Below are positions 1 through 5,187 of a DNA stretch of 5,187 bases, piece after piece (position 1 is the stretch's first letter; the number at the start of each line of letters is the position of its first letter). The notes under the pieces were generated by a model that had not been told where the DNA came from, made no database searches, and saw nothing but the letters and a program-made list of their open reading frames with translations. The translations under genes and the position numbers were made by a program. Source of the stretch: an uncultured Selenomonadales bacterium (GTDB lineage: Bacteria > Bacillota > Negativicutes > Selenomonadales > Selenomonadaceae); NCBI GenBank assembly GCA_947167555.1, contig CAMVIO010000159.1, positions 1-5,187 on the forward strand. Direction: 5' to 3'.

Positions 1-49
1 GCGACCACCGAGATCTACACTCTTTCCCTACACGACGCTCTTCCGATCT
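1..49 (+). other. Illumina P5/TruSeq universal adapter (sequencing artefact)
   Basis: The first 49 bases match the 3' part of the Illumina universal (P5) adapter, from the GCGACCACCGAGATC segment through the read-1 primer site and ending in CTTCCGATCT. The match is from memory of the published oligonucleotide and appears exact. It is not genomic DNA. Its junction with base 50 falls inside a tpsB-like reading frame, so the true upstream sequence is missing. Any protein call that runs into bases 1-49 on either strand is an artefact. Confidence 0.97.
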
Positions 50-50
50 T

Positions 51-272
51 GTGGTGTTCGCCGATTACGGGGCGCTTTACAACAACAACGACAGCTTGGC
101 GTTCCGCAGCGAGACCCTCGGCTCGGTGGGGCTTGGCTACCGCTACACCGACAACAAGCTGGGGCTTTCGCTTCGCGTGGAGTACGCGAAAATCGTGGAC
201 GACATCCGGGAGGATTTGCTCGGACGGCAGGGACACAAGAACTGGAATGTGGTGCTGACAAAGAGCTTTTAA
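51..272 (+). CDS. TpsB-family outer-membrane transporter (FhaC/ShlB/HecB-like), C-terminal fragment
   Basis: This is the last 73 codons of a two-partner secretion transporter, a 16-stranded Omp85-superfamily beta-barrel that carries its TpsA partner across the outer membrane. The fragment opens with VVFADYGALY, like the FhaC-type 'F-x-D-x-G' strand. It continues with SVGLGYRY and LSLRVEYAK, alternating strands typical of the barrel end. It finishes on a terminal phenylalanine (VVLTKSF), the usual BAM-recognised beta-signal. Family members are about 550-600 residues, so roughly 85-90% of the gene, including the POTRA domains, is missing. The GTG at 51 is an internal valine codon, not a start. 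The break is made by the adapter at 1-49, not by biological truncation. The next gene, tpsA-like, starts 25 bp downstream with no promoter or terminator between, as expected for a tpsB-tpsA operon. The family call is confident from the motif plus neighbour; the exact subfamily cannot be judged. Confidence 0.85.
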   Translation: MVFADYGALYNNNDSLAFRSETLGSVGLGYRYTDNKLGLSLRVEYAKIVDDIREDLLGRQGHKNWNVVLTKSF

Positions 273-297
273 TATTTATAGAAAGAAGGGAATCTGT

Positions 298-2613
298 ATG
301 AAGAAAGGCAAGTTTTTCAAAAGGGCGGCGCTGGCGGCGGCGGTTTGCCTGTCGCTGACGCAAAGCGTATGGGCGATGCCGACGGGCGGTGCATTGGTTG
401 ACGGCGGAGCTGTAACAGGCTTTGTCGCCGATCCTGCTAGCGGGGCGACCTTCACGACAACCGCCCCTTCCATCATCAACTGGAGTGCGTTCGGCATTGC
501 GGCGGGCGAAAGTATGACGTTCAACACGGCAAGCGGCGCGCTTTTGAACCGCGTGACGGGCGGCAATGTTTCGGAGATTTTCGGGACACTGACACAGACG
601 GGCGAAAATCCGATGTTCCTTGTAAATCCGGCGGGTATTCTCGTCGGAAGCGGCGCAACGATTAACGCGAGCAATATGGTGCTTTCAACGCTCGCCATGT
701 CGGACAGCGATTTTACGACTGGCCTAACCAGCGGGACGTTTAATTTTGGCGATAGCTCCAATCCCGGCCCCTTGACTATCCAAACGGGCGCGAACATAAC
801 CGCCAACAATATGCTGGCGGCTCTGGGCGGCACCGTTACCGTGGCGGATGGCGTGACTTTCTCTGCGGCGAACGCGGATGTGGAGATGATTGCGGCGAAA
901 AATGTCTCCGTGCTGGTGGGAGATGCTGCTCAGAATACGGATTATTGCGTCGGCTCTGACAATTTCCGTCTGACGGGAATCGAGGCGACGAAAGACAACG
1001 CCCTTTCCGTTGGGAACAACACGATTTCAACCGATGGCCTTGTGTTCCTCGCCGGGGGTGCGGTGAACCTTGCGGGTACGAAGATAAAGGGCAACGGTGT
1101 GGATGTCTTTTCGTCCTCGTCCAATTCGTTGTCGGATTCCGTAAAGGTGAACGGCAAACAGGACATTACCTACACTATGGGCGCTGACAACGTCGTCACC
1201 ATCAAGAACGCAACCCTGGAAGGCGGTCGCGATCTTGACGTTTATGGCGGCACGGTCAATATCGAGGGCTCGACGCTCACCCATAACGTCTCCAGCAACC
1301 CCAGCGACTTGGATGTAGTGGCCCTCGGAAAACTTACCGCCTACGCGGACGGCGACGCGAGCCATCAATCCCTCACGGGCCATACCCTTGCCTTGAAAGA
1401 TTCGAAAATTACCCAAGGCGGCGATACCGCGACTGACAACAAACATATTTTCATGGGCGCGGGCAAGATGACGCTGGACAATACGGAAGTAAACAGCAAC
1501 AACCTGATCCGCATGGCGGCGTCGGCCACCACGCCGGATGCCCAGTCAGCCAACGCGACAGCGACGACGGACAACACCGTTACGATGAGCAAGGCGACCA
1601 TTGACGCCCCGGCGGTGCAGATTGTGGGCGGCAAGGTGGATATTGCGGATTCCGCCATTTCGTCAAGCGCGCGAAACGGCAAGCATTTGGATGACTTGAC
1701 GATTCTCGCGCTCGCGACGGCGGAAATGGATGAAACGAGCGGCACGACACTTCCCTTTGGTATGCCAAAATCCGTGACAACAGGCGGCGCGGATCACTCC
1801 GTCACGCTGAAAAATACCACGGTGACGGTGACGGCGCCGCAGGAAAAAGACCAGTCTCTGACGGTGAAAGGCGGCTCGGTGGTACTGGACGGCGCGACGC
1901 TGAACTACGGCGGGAAAGGCTGGGGTGTGCTCGAAGTCGGCGCGTTTGACACCAGCACGCGAAGCGGCAACACCTATGACACGGCAAAATGGGATTACAC
2001 CATGCAGCCGACGAACACCGTGGAAATCAAGAACGGATCGAAACTCTCCACCGTGTATGGCCTCGGCATCTATGGCGGCAAAGTCACCATGAAGGACGCC
2101 AGCACCAGCGAGGCCACCGGAAGCGACGGCATAGTCGGCGTCTTCGCCGGAAAGAGCTTCACGTTGGGGCTCGAAGGCGGGCCTTCCAATATCGTTGCGG
2201 GCGGAGAAGTGAGCGTTTCCAAGGATTCCAAGATTCTTTTGAACGGCACGGACGTGACGGATTTATACGCCACCATCCGCCCGGGAGATTCTTCGGTGAC
2301 GCCGATTATCCCCGCGGACGTGAATGACCAAGCAAACATTGCCGCCGGCCAAGCCGTGATGGACGCGGTGCTTGTGAGCGCGACGAACGCGGAAGAACGC
2401 ACCGCCGCGACGAAGGAATTGGTGAAGAGCATCAACGACGGCTCCGGGGACAACCGCGCGAAAGCGGCACAGGTTTCGGGCGTTTTGCTGGCGATTACGG
2501 GAAGCGACAGTATCGGCGCATCGGAGAAAGCATCGCTCCAACGCGAAGTAGTCAATACCTTTGCCCCGACACTGAACGCGCTTATTGCAGCGCTCAATTT
2601 GCAAGGCAAATAA
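298..2613 (+). CDS. TpsA exoprotein: filamentous haemagglutinin N-terminal (TPS) domain protein
   Basis: This is a secreted beta-helical exoprotein of 771 residues, the probable substrate of the TpsB just upstream. Residues 1-26 form a classical Sec signal peptide (basic MKKGKFFKR, Ala/Leu core, likely cleavage after VWA-26). Residues 27 to about 150 match the haemagglutination-activity domain: MPTGG at the mature start, INWSAFGI at 60-67, LNRVTGGNVSEIFGTL at 83-98, FLVNPAGILVGSGATIN at 107-123 and a following STL. The family's NPNGI motif is here NPAGI (110-114). From about 158 to 646 the protein is a right-handed beta-helix made of recurring units (see the repeat feature). Residues 672-771 are alanine-rich and predicted helical. 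No C-terminal membrane anchor, LPXTG, YadA-like or autotransporter barrel is visible. The only cysteine outside the signal peptide is Cys217. At 771 residues it is short against the giant FhaB adhesins. The start is set by AGAAGGG at 284-290, 7 nt before ATG. Adhesion is the usual TpsA role, but the specific function and receptor cannot be read from the sequence. Confidence 0.92.
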   Translation: MKKGKFFKRAALAAAVCLSLTQSVWAMPTGGALVDGGAVTGFVADPASGATFTTTAPSIINWSAFGIAAGESMTFNTASGALLNRVTGGNVSEIFGTLTQTGENPMFLVNPAGILVGSGATINASNMVLSTLAMSDSDFTTGLTSGTFNFGDSSNPGPLTIQTGANITANNMLAALGGTVTVADGVTFSAANADVEMIAAKNVSVLVGDAAQNTDYCVGSDNFRLTGIEATKDNALSVGNNTISTDGLVFLAGGAVNLAGTKIKGNGVDVFSSSSNSLSDSVKVNGKQDITYTMGADNVVTIKNATLEGGRDLDVYGGTVNIEGSTLTHNVSSNPSDLDVVALGKLTAYADGDASHQSLTGHTLALKDSKITQGGDTATDNKHIFMGAGKMTLDNTEVNSNNLIRMAASATTPDAQSANATATTDNTVTMSKATIDAPAVQIVGGKVDIADSAISSSARNGKHLDDLTILALATAEMDETSGTTLPFGMPKSVTTGGADHSVTLKNTTVTVTAPQEKDQSLTVKGGSVVLDGATLNYGGKGWGVLEVGAFDTSTRSGNTYDTAKWDYTMQPTNTVEIKNGSKLSTVYGLGIYGGKVTMKDASTSEATGSDGIVGVFAGKSFTLGLEGGPSNIVAGGEVSVSKDSKILLNGTDVTDLYATIRPGDSSVTPIIPADVNDQANIAAGQAVMDAVLVSATNAEERTAATKELVKSINDGSGDNRAKAAQVSGVLLAITGSDSIGASEKASLQREVVNTFAPTLNALIAALNLQGK
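997..2106 (+). repeat. Degenerate protein-level repeat in the TpsA beta-helix (six units)
   Basis: Six diverged units lie in residues 234-603 of the TpsA protein. Each has two halves. The first is like N-x-V-x-I-K-N-x-T-[LIV], starting at residues 234, 298, 362, 426, 500 and 573. The second is like [LI]-x-V-x-GG-x-V-x-[IL]-x-x-[AST]-x-[LIV], with its GG pair (AG in the third unit) ending at residues 254, 318, 389, 445, 526 and 594. Unit spacing is 64, 64, 64, 74 and 73 residues. A weaker unit starts near residue 158 (PLTIQTGANI, LGGTVTVADGV) and a partial one lies near 632-646 (IVAGGEVSVSKDSKI). The DNA is not detectably repetitive, so the duplications are old or the pattern is imposed by the coil geometry. 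Each half probably supplies the parallel strands of one helix turn. Confidence 0.65.
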
Positions 2614-2636
2614 AAACACAACAGCGTATCACAAAA

Positions 2637-2672
2637 AGCACCCCAATCCTTTATGGAGCGGGGTGCTCTTTT
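2637..2672 (+). terminator. Rho-independent terminator after the TpsA gene
   Basis: An 8-bp perfect stem, AGCACCCC (2637-2644) with GGGGTGCT (2660-2667), is followed by CTCTTTT-type T-rich sequence ending at 2672. The 15-nt loop holds a further TCC/GGA pairing (2647-2649 with 2655-2657). It begins 24 bp after the TpsA stop and closes the secretion operon, separating it from the promoter at 2693. Confidence 0.88.
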
Positions 2673-2692
2673 CGGGAATGGAAGATTTTTTA

Positions 2693-2722
2693 TTGACACC
2701 GCAACGAATGGCAATGTATAAT
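2693..2722 (+). promoter_or_regulatory. Sigma-70 promoter of the antitoxin/GNAT operon
   Basis: A perfect TTGACA (-35, 2693-2698) and a perfect TATAAT (-10, 2717-2722) are separated by 18 bp. Transcription would start near 2729, giving a leader of about 22 nt that carries the GGAGG site. Such a near-consensus promoter suggests strong expression held down by a repressor, as in autoregulated toxin-antitoxin operons. The repression is an inference. Confidence 0.85.
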
Positions 2723-2736
2723 GACCGTACAGTGAT

Positions 2737-2741
2737 GGAGG
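2737..2741 (+). promoter_or_regulatory. Shine-Dalgarno site that fixes the antitoxin start
   Basis: GGAGG lies 9 nt before ATG 2751 but only 3 nt before the in-frame GTG at 2745. The spacing selects ATG 2751 as the start of the small gene. Confidence 0.8.
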
Positions 2742-2750
2742 CGGGTGGAT

Positions 2751-2939
2751 ATGGCGACCAAAAGCTTTTTGAAAAATGTCAATATCAAAAGCCGCGACCA
2801 AGCGAGACGGTTGGCCGACGCGCTCGAATATGCCCAAACCCATGCCGGCAAAGAAGTCGTGATGAGCCATGCCGTCACCGAAATCCGCGGCGAACAAGTG
2901 AAGGCGTTTATGGCGCAGTACGGGGAGCCTCGCTCATGA
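2751..2939 (+). CDS. Small putative antitoxin, non-RHH type, paired with a GNAT acetyltransferase
   Basis: This encodes 62 residues, basic at the N-terminus (MATKSFLKNVNIKSRDQARR). Visible elements are a short strand (FLKNVNIKS, 6-14), an amphipathic helix (RDQARRLADALEYAQ, 15-29), a second strand (KEVVMSH, 34-40) and a C-terminal helix (GEQVKAFMAQYG, 47-58). The strand-helix-strand-helix order differs from the strand-helix-helix of ribbon-helix-helix antitoxins (DUF1778) that usually pair with TacT/AtaT toxins. From memory, short proteins of this style occur beside GNAT genes in Firmicutes, but I cannot name a family. The stop overlaps the next start in ATGA (2936-2939), so the two are translationally coupled, small gene first, as in type II toxin-antitoxin operons. 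It has its own near-consensus promoter (2693-2722). Its role as antitoxin and autorepressor is inferred from size, order and partner. It could instead be an unrelated small regulator. Confidence 0.7.
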   Translation: MATKSFLKNVNIKSRDQARRLADALEYAQTHAGKEVVMSHAVTEIRGEQVKAFMAQYGEPRS

Positions 2940-3559
2940 TAGGCTATACGAAAGTCAATCTGTTGGATATATCCGAAATGGCAGAGCCTGGAAAGGCTTC
3001 GGAAGTCATTTCGGATTTTTGTTGTCCCCGCAATCCTGACGTGGAGGATTTTCTTAAAGACAAGGCGCTTGTTTTTTCAAGGCAGAGAATCGCTTCCACC
3101 TACCTCGTGTTTGCCTCGTACAAAGAACGCCAAACGCTTGTCGGCTATTTCGCCTTGGCGAGCAAACATTTCCATATCGATTCCCAAAAACCGGGAGGCA
3201 TCAGCAAAAGATTGTTGAAGCGTATCAGCAAATTCGCGGTGCGCGACAGGGAACTGAACAAATACATTGTTTCAGCACCATTGATAGGACAGTTGGGCAA
3301 GAATTACGCCGATGGGCATGATGCGTTGATTACAGGCGATGAATTGCTGAAAATCGCGTGTGATACTGTACGGGAAGCATTGCGGATCATCGGAGGGAAA
3401 CTGGTTTATCTTGAATGCGAGGACATCCCTTCGCTGATCCGTTTTTATGAGGAAAATGGTTTTTACAATTTTGGGCGGAGGGCATTGGAGGGCGACGAGA
3501 AGCGCAGCTTGAAAGGGGATTATTTGGTGCAGATGCTTCGGTATTTTGGGGACGCGTGA
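2936..3559 (+). CDS. GNAT-family N-acetyltransferase, TacT/AtaT-like putative toxin
   Basis: This is a 207-residue cytoplasmic acetyltransferase. Its layout follows the TacT/AtaT toxins, which use acetyl-CoA to acetylate the amino group of charged tRNAs and stop translation. Visible landmarks are the N-terminal F-C-x6-V-x2-F-L block (F28, C29, V36, F39, L40), then STYLVF (54-59) and VGYFALAS (69-76), like the 'S-x-T-F-V-V' and 'V-x-Y-Y-A-L-A-S' strands of TacT. The core is APLIGQLGKNY (114-124), followed by the LITGDELL helix (131-138), and the C-terminal FYEENGF (170-176) is the family's FYxxxGF, whose Tyr is the proposed general acid in TacT-type enzymes. The acetyl-CoA loop is unusual: the canonical Q/R-x-x-G-x-G/A is replaced by Y124-A-D-G127-H-D-A130. 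The frame stays open upstream to 2585, through the terminator and promoter; ATG 2936 is chosen because it overlaps the antitoxin stop. Sampled lines give about 47-52% GC, below much of ilvC. The GNAT fold is near certain; toxin activity is inferred. Confidence 0.85.
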   Translation: MIGYTKVNLLDISEMAEPGKASEVISDFCCPRNPDVEDFLKDKALVFSRQRIASTYLVFASYKERQTLVGYFALASKHFHIDSQKPGGISKRLLKRISKFAVRDRELNKYIVSAPLIGQLGKNYADGHDALITGDELLKIACDTVREALRIIGGKLVYLECEDIPSLIRFYEENGFYNFGRRALEGDEKRSLKGDYLVQMLRYFGDA

Positions 3560-3567
3560 AGATTTCC

Positions 3568-3587
3568 TTGCCATGTATACACAGCAA
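3568..3587. promoter_or_regulatory. Interrupted palindrome, probable operator of the ilvN-ilvC promoter
   Basis: The sequence has the form TTGC-N2-TGTATACA-N2-GCAA. Sixteen of 20 positions obey two-fold symmetry, including a perfect 8-bp core (3574-3581). It ends 5 bp before the -35 hexamer of the ilvN promoter and starts 8 bp after the GNAT stop. Position and symmetry fit a dimeric regulator, either an activator at -35 or a repressor. The protein that binds it is not in the window. Confidence 0.55.
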
Positions 3588-3592
3588 AGCCA

Positions 3593-3621
3593 TTGACAAA
3601 CGCGGCTTGGATTGCCATAAT
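3593..3621 (+). promoter_or_regulatory. Sigma-70 promoter of ilvN-ilvC
   Basis: TTGACA (-35, 3593-3598) and CATAAT (-10, 3616-3621) are separated by the optimal 17 bp. The start site would be near 3628, giving a leader of about 47 nt to ATG 3675. That is too short for a T-box riboswitch or a classical leader-peptide attenuator. Confidence 0.82.
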
Positions 3622-3632
3622 ATTTTTATATC

Positions 3633-3651
3633 TGCGGTGAGGCTTACCGTA
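3633..3651 (+). other. Small hairpin in the ilvN leader
   Basis: TGCGGTGA and TTACCGTA can pair around a GGC triloop, 8 bp including two G-U pairs, placing a stem at the 5' end of the ilvN mRNA. No T-run follows, so it is not a terminator. It may stabilise the transcript's 5' end or be incidental. Confidence 0.3.
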
Positions 3652-3660
3652 AAATCATCG

Positions 3661-3666
3661 GGGAGG
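3661..3666 (+). promoter_or_regulatory. Shine-Dalgarno site that fixes the ilvN start
   Basis: GGGAGG lies 8 nt before ATG 3675 and 5 nt before the adjacent in-frame TTG at 3672. ATG 3675 is both better spaced and the better codon. Confidence 0.75.
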
Positions 3667-3674
3667 CGGCTTTG

Positions 3675-4185
3675 ATGCGGAACGTGCTTTCCGTCTATGT
3701 GCATAACCAGCCGGGCGTTTTGGTGCGGGTCGCGAGCATGTTTTCCCGGCGGGAGTTCAATATCGACAGCCTGGCCGTCGGCGTCACCCAGTCGCCGGAG
3801 CGTTCGCGGATCACCGTTGTGGTTCACGGCGACGAGGGGCTGGTGGACCAGATGATCAAGCAGCTCGAAAAGATGCCCGACGTCGTCGCGGTGCAGCGGC
3901 TGGACAAGGATTCCGCCGTGTTCCGTGGGCTGACGATGATAAAGGTCAAGGCGGACGACACGAACCGTCTCGACGTGCTGAAAATGGCGGAGCTTTTCCG
4001 CGCCCATGTCATCGACGTGCAGGCGACGACCCTGATTTTCGAGATCACCGGCGACGATGACAAAGTCACAGCGTTTGTCCAGCTCCTTTCGCCCTACGGC
4101 GTCCTTGAGGTCATACGGACGGGGCTCATCGGCCTTGAGCGTGGGGAGCATACAATAAAAGAACATTGTGAGGAGAGAGAGTACT

Positions 4186-4205
<20 letters not shown>
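3675..4205 (+). CDS. ilvN: Acetolactate synthase small (regulatory) subunit
   Basis: This is the regulatory subunit of acetohydroxyacid synthase, the first common step of valine, leucine and isoleucine synthesis. It binds the catalytic IlvB subunit, raises its activity and confers feedback inhibition by valine. The protein has 176 residues, normal for the family. An ACT domain fills about 3-77, with NQPGVLVRVASMFSRREFNIDSL at its start; here N11, G14 and N29 fall at the positions known to form the valine site in E. coli IlvH, so feedback control is probably intact. The C-terminal domain (about 80-155) carries the family's E-x-x-RTG-x-x-x-L-x-RG signature (EVIRTGLIGLERG, 145-157). The tail after about 160 is non-conserved, covers the ilvC ribosome-binding site and overlaps ilvC by 20 bp. 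No ilvB lies immediately upstream; the preceding gene is the GNAT. ilvN therefore heads the operon, with its own promoter at 3593-3621. Confidence 0.96.

Positions 4206-5187
<982 letters not shown>

Noticed and set aside
15..363. Two minus-strand frames over the contig start
   Set aside because: Their C-termini are translated adapter (GRASCRERV and DRKSVV) and the rest is antisense to the tpsB and tpsA genes.
2715..2731. TGTA-N9-TACA inverted repeat over the -10 box of the antitoxin operon as an autoregulatory operator
   Set aside because: Only 4 bp per arm and not extendable; expected by chance. An operator is likely here, but this is not enough to call it.
2070..2897. A 275-codon minus-strand frame spanning the TpsA 3' end, the terminator and the antitoxin gene
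   Set aside because: It crosses a terminator, a promoter and two well-supported plus-strand genes, and its peptide resembles nothing I know.
3587..3608. AAGCC/GGCTT inverted repeat around the ilvN -35 box, as a terminator for the GNAT gene
   Set aside because: The stem is only 5 bp with a 12-nt loop and the T-run comes too late. It overlaps the promoter. I see no convincing terminator after the GNAT gene, so some read-through into ilvN is possible.
3672..3674. TTG as the ilvN start, one codon upstream of ATG
   Set aside because: The Shine-Dalgarno site is only 5 nt from TTG but 8 nt from ATG 3675, and starting at ATG puts N11, G14 and N29 in register with E. coli IlvH.
3622..3674. T-box riboswitch or leader-peptide attenuator before ilvN
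   Set aside because: The leader is about 47 nt, with no specifier loop, T-box motif, Val/Leu/Ile-rich leader frame or terminator.

Overview
This window reads as one end of a short-read assembled contig from a diderm bacterium. The organism is probably an outer-membrane-bearing Firmicute of the Negativicutes/Selenomonadales type. The case rests on a two-partner secretion (TPS) system, which needs an outer membrane, next to strong Gram-positive-like Shine-Dalgarno sites (GGAGG, AGGAG), a class I (short) IlvC, and an antitoxin/GNAT pair whose sequence style I associate with Firmicutes. The lineage is an inference. The contig end is artificial: bases 1-49 are the Illumina P5/TruSeq universal adapter, fused directly to genomic sequence.

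Region 1 (1-2672) is the secretion locus. It holds the last 73 codons of a TpsB (FhaC/ShlB-like) outer-membrane transporter. After 25 bp comes a complete 771-residue TpsA exoprotein with a signal peptide, a haemagglutination-activity (TPS) domain and a beta-helix built from recurring units of about 64-74 residues. It ends in an alanine-rich helical domain. A rho-independent terminator closes the unit.

Region 2 (2693-3559) is a compact two-gene operon with its own near-consensus sigma-70 promoter. A 62-residue basic protein overlaps, by ATGA, a 207-residue GNAT acetyltransferase. The acetyltransferase has the layout of the tRNA-acetylating toxins TacT and AtaT. The layout is that of a type II toxin-antitoxin module, but the small partner does not look like the usual ribbon-helix-helix (DUF1778) antitoxin. 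Base composition is visibly less GC-rich than in the ilv genes that follow.

Region 3 (3568-5187) is a branched-chain amino acid operon: ilvN (acetolactate synthase regulatory subunit) followed by ilvC (ketol-acid reductoisomerase), overlapping by 20 bp. It has a consensus promoter and a 20-bp interrupted palindrome just upstream of the -35 box, a likely operator. No ilvB lies immediately upstream. ilvC is still open at the window edge at codon 334, so at most a few residues are probably missing.

The most interesting items are the GNAT module with its unusual partner, the palindrome controlling ilvNC, and the modular repeat of the TpsA beta-helix.
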